Notes under the pieces: generated by a model
What the model saw: only the letters and a program-made list of their open reading frames with translations
Database searches by the model: none
What the model was told of the DNA's origin: nothing
Position numbers and translations under genes: made by a program
Part shown: one piece after another, positions 63,064 to 64,000 of the stretch
Layout: every line of letters begins with the position of its first letter
Numbering within the stretch: position 1 is the stretch's first letter
From: Limanda limanda
Taxonomy: Eukaryota; Chordata; Actinopteri; Pleuronectiformes; Pleuronectidae
Direction of reading: 5' to 3'
Assembly (NCBI RefSeq): GCF_963576545.1
Contig: NC_083639.1
Coordinates: forward strand, 19,888,118 to 19,952,117
Length of the DNA: 64,000 nucleotides

Positions 63064-63298
63064 TTATATTTGCATGTTGTGTGCTATGTCACTTTTTTGT
63101 CACTATGAACCAGTGCAAAGTTGTATATACCCTAACTATGGAAACATAATATGTGTCTGCATTATTTTTTCTGCAACCGCATTTAGCTTTAGCTAAAAAA
63201 GTTTGTATCTTCATTATGGTTAAGGAAAGTCTTTAGGGAATTAATTTTCAAATCAATGAAGCGTTACCCTTTACTGATATGAACAAAACAATGTTTTA

Positions 63299-63371
63299 TG
63301 TGTGTGTGGGTGTGTGTGAGTGTGTGTGTGTGTGTGTGTGTGCGTGTGCGTGTGCGTGTGCGTGTGCGTGT
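63299..63371. repeat. (TG)n and (GTGTGC)n compound microsatellite
   Basis: TG repeats pass into about five units of the hexamer GTGTGC. This strictly alternating purine-pyrimidine tract can form Z-DNA. Confidence 0.95.
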
Positions 63372-63403
63372 GTTTGCTTATAAGATATGAAGTTATCTTT
63401 GTG

Positions 63404-63560
63404 GACAGCCATGGCCAAGAAGCTAGAGTAATGAGCAGGCTTGGTACAAGAACGTTGCTAGTTTGAATCCCTGATCCCCTCACACTGCCCCGAGTGTGTG
63501 TGTTAAATGCAGAGGTCAAATTTCCTGTGTGTGTAAACCTACTTGTGATATAAAAGATTC
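63404..63560 (+). mobile_element. Degraded tRNA-derived SINE
   Basis: A tRNA-like head (AGCCATGGCCAAGAAGCTAG) is followed 40 bases later by a B box (GCTAGTTTGAATCCCTG). The tail phrase TGTTAAATGCAGAGGTCAAATTT is shared, from memory, with a common teleost SINE. The body between is shortened. Confidence 0.55.
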
Positions 63561-64000
63561 TTCTTAGAAATAGATTTGGAGACATCCGAAGTTGTGTTTT
63601 GAAAGAAGCTGCTCTCCTTCGTGAGCTCTGATTCAGCATGAAATCGTTGAACCAAATGTCTCAATGGTGAAAGAGAAATGCTGAATAGTGGTCAGAGGTT
63701 CAATATGAACTGTTGTGGAAAGAAGGACGCAGTGTAAGAACGATCTGTCAAAGCTGCTGAGCATCACCCCTTAAAGCTTTTCAGACATTGTTAACCAAAC
63801 CTCACTGAGACTCCCCTTTGCCGATGCTTGCATATCGTGCTGTTACGCTGCACTCTCAGCTCTGACAGCCTGTGTGATTATGTAAATATCCGTGGTTCAG
63901 CTTTCACAAACACACATTTATGACCGCCCATGTAGTGTTGACTGGAATCTGTGAAGACTGGCAGATTCACAGGTGTTAATAGAAATCAGTTTATTGATTA
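63561..64000. other. Intergenic to window end, nothing recognised
   Basis: No exon, RNA gene or repeat was identified in this final stretch. Confidence 0.35.

Noticed and set aside
62978..63639. Cys/Val-rich and His/Thr-rich frames near the right end
   Set aside because: They are translations of (TG)n microsatellites, one extending into a SINE.

Overview
The window reads as nuclear DNA of a ray-finned fish, probably a percomorph teleost. It is AT-rich and intron-bearing, with (CA)n/(TG)n microsatellites, tRNA-derived SINEs, a gypsy-type solo LTR, piggyBac and hAT-like elements, and several short dispersed repeats that I recognise from memory as common in percomorph genomes. I see no bacterial, phage or CRISPR features. 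Most open frames in the window are short chance ORFs or translations of repeats.

The only gene I can support is at the left edge: the last two coding exons of a contactin-family (CNTN3/4/5/6-type) neural cell-adhesion gene on the + strand. The penultimate exon (256-424) carries the end of the last fibronectin type III domain. The terminal exon (1396-1481) carries a short hydrophobic GPI-anchor signal and a stop. A 3' UTR of about 2.2 kb ends near an AATAAA at 3711-3716.

From about 3.7 kb to 64 kb I find no intact gene. The first part (5-20 kb) is a graveyard of mobile elements. It holds an A-B-A' local duplication, a solo LTR, a SINE, a hAT-like MITE with TIRs and a degraded 8-bp duplication, a TTAA-flanked piggyBac-like element, a small inverted-repeat element, a non-LTR retrotransposon fragment, an LTR/promoter-like block on the minus strand, and an apparently perfect 289-bp tandem duplication whose breakpoint lies inside a dispersed repeat. 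At 19.7-20.4 kb there are broken minus-strand coding remnants that I cannot name with confidence.

The middle (20-34 kb) is mostly unique non-coding DNA. A dead piggyBac transposase occupies 34.0-35.4 kb on the minus strand. From 35 to 64 kb, unique sequence that looks like conserved non-coding DNA (TAATTA-rich, non-repetitive, non-coding) alternates with more repeats. These include a long MITE-like element with an internal 294-bp tandem duplication at 50.6-51.7 kb and several microsatellites. The overall picture is a regulatory gene desert downstream of a neural adhesion gene. No gene cluster or novel multi-gene system is visible.
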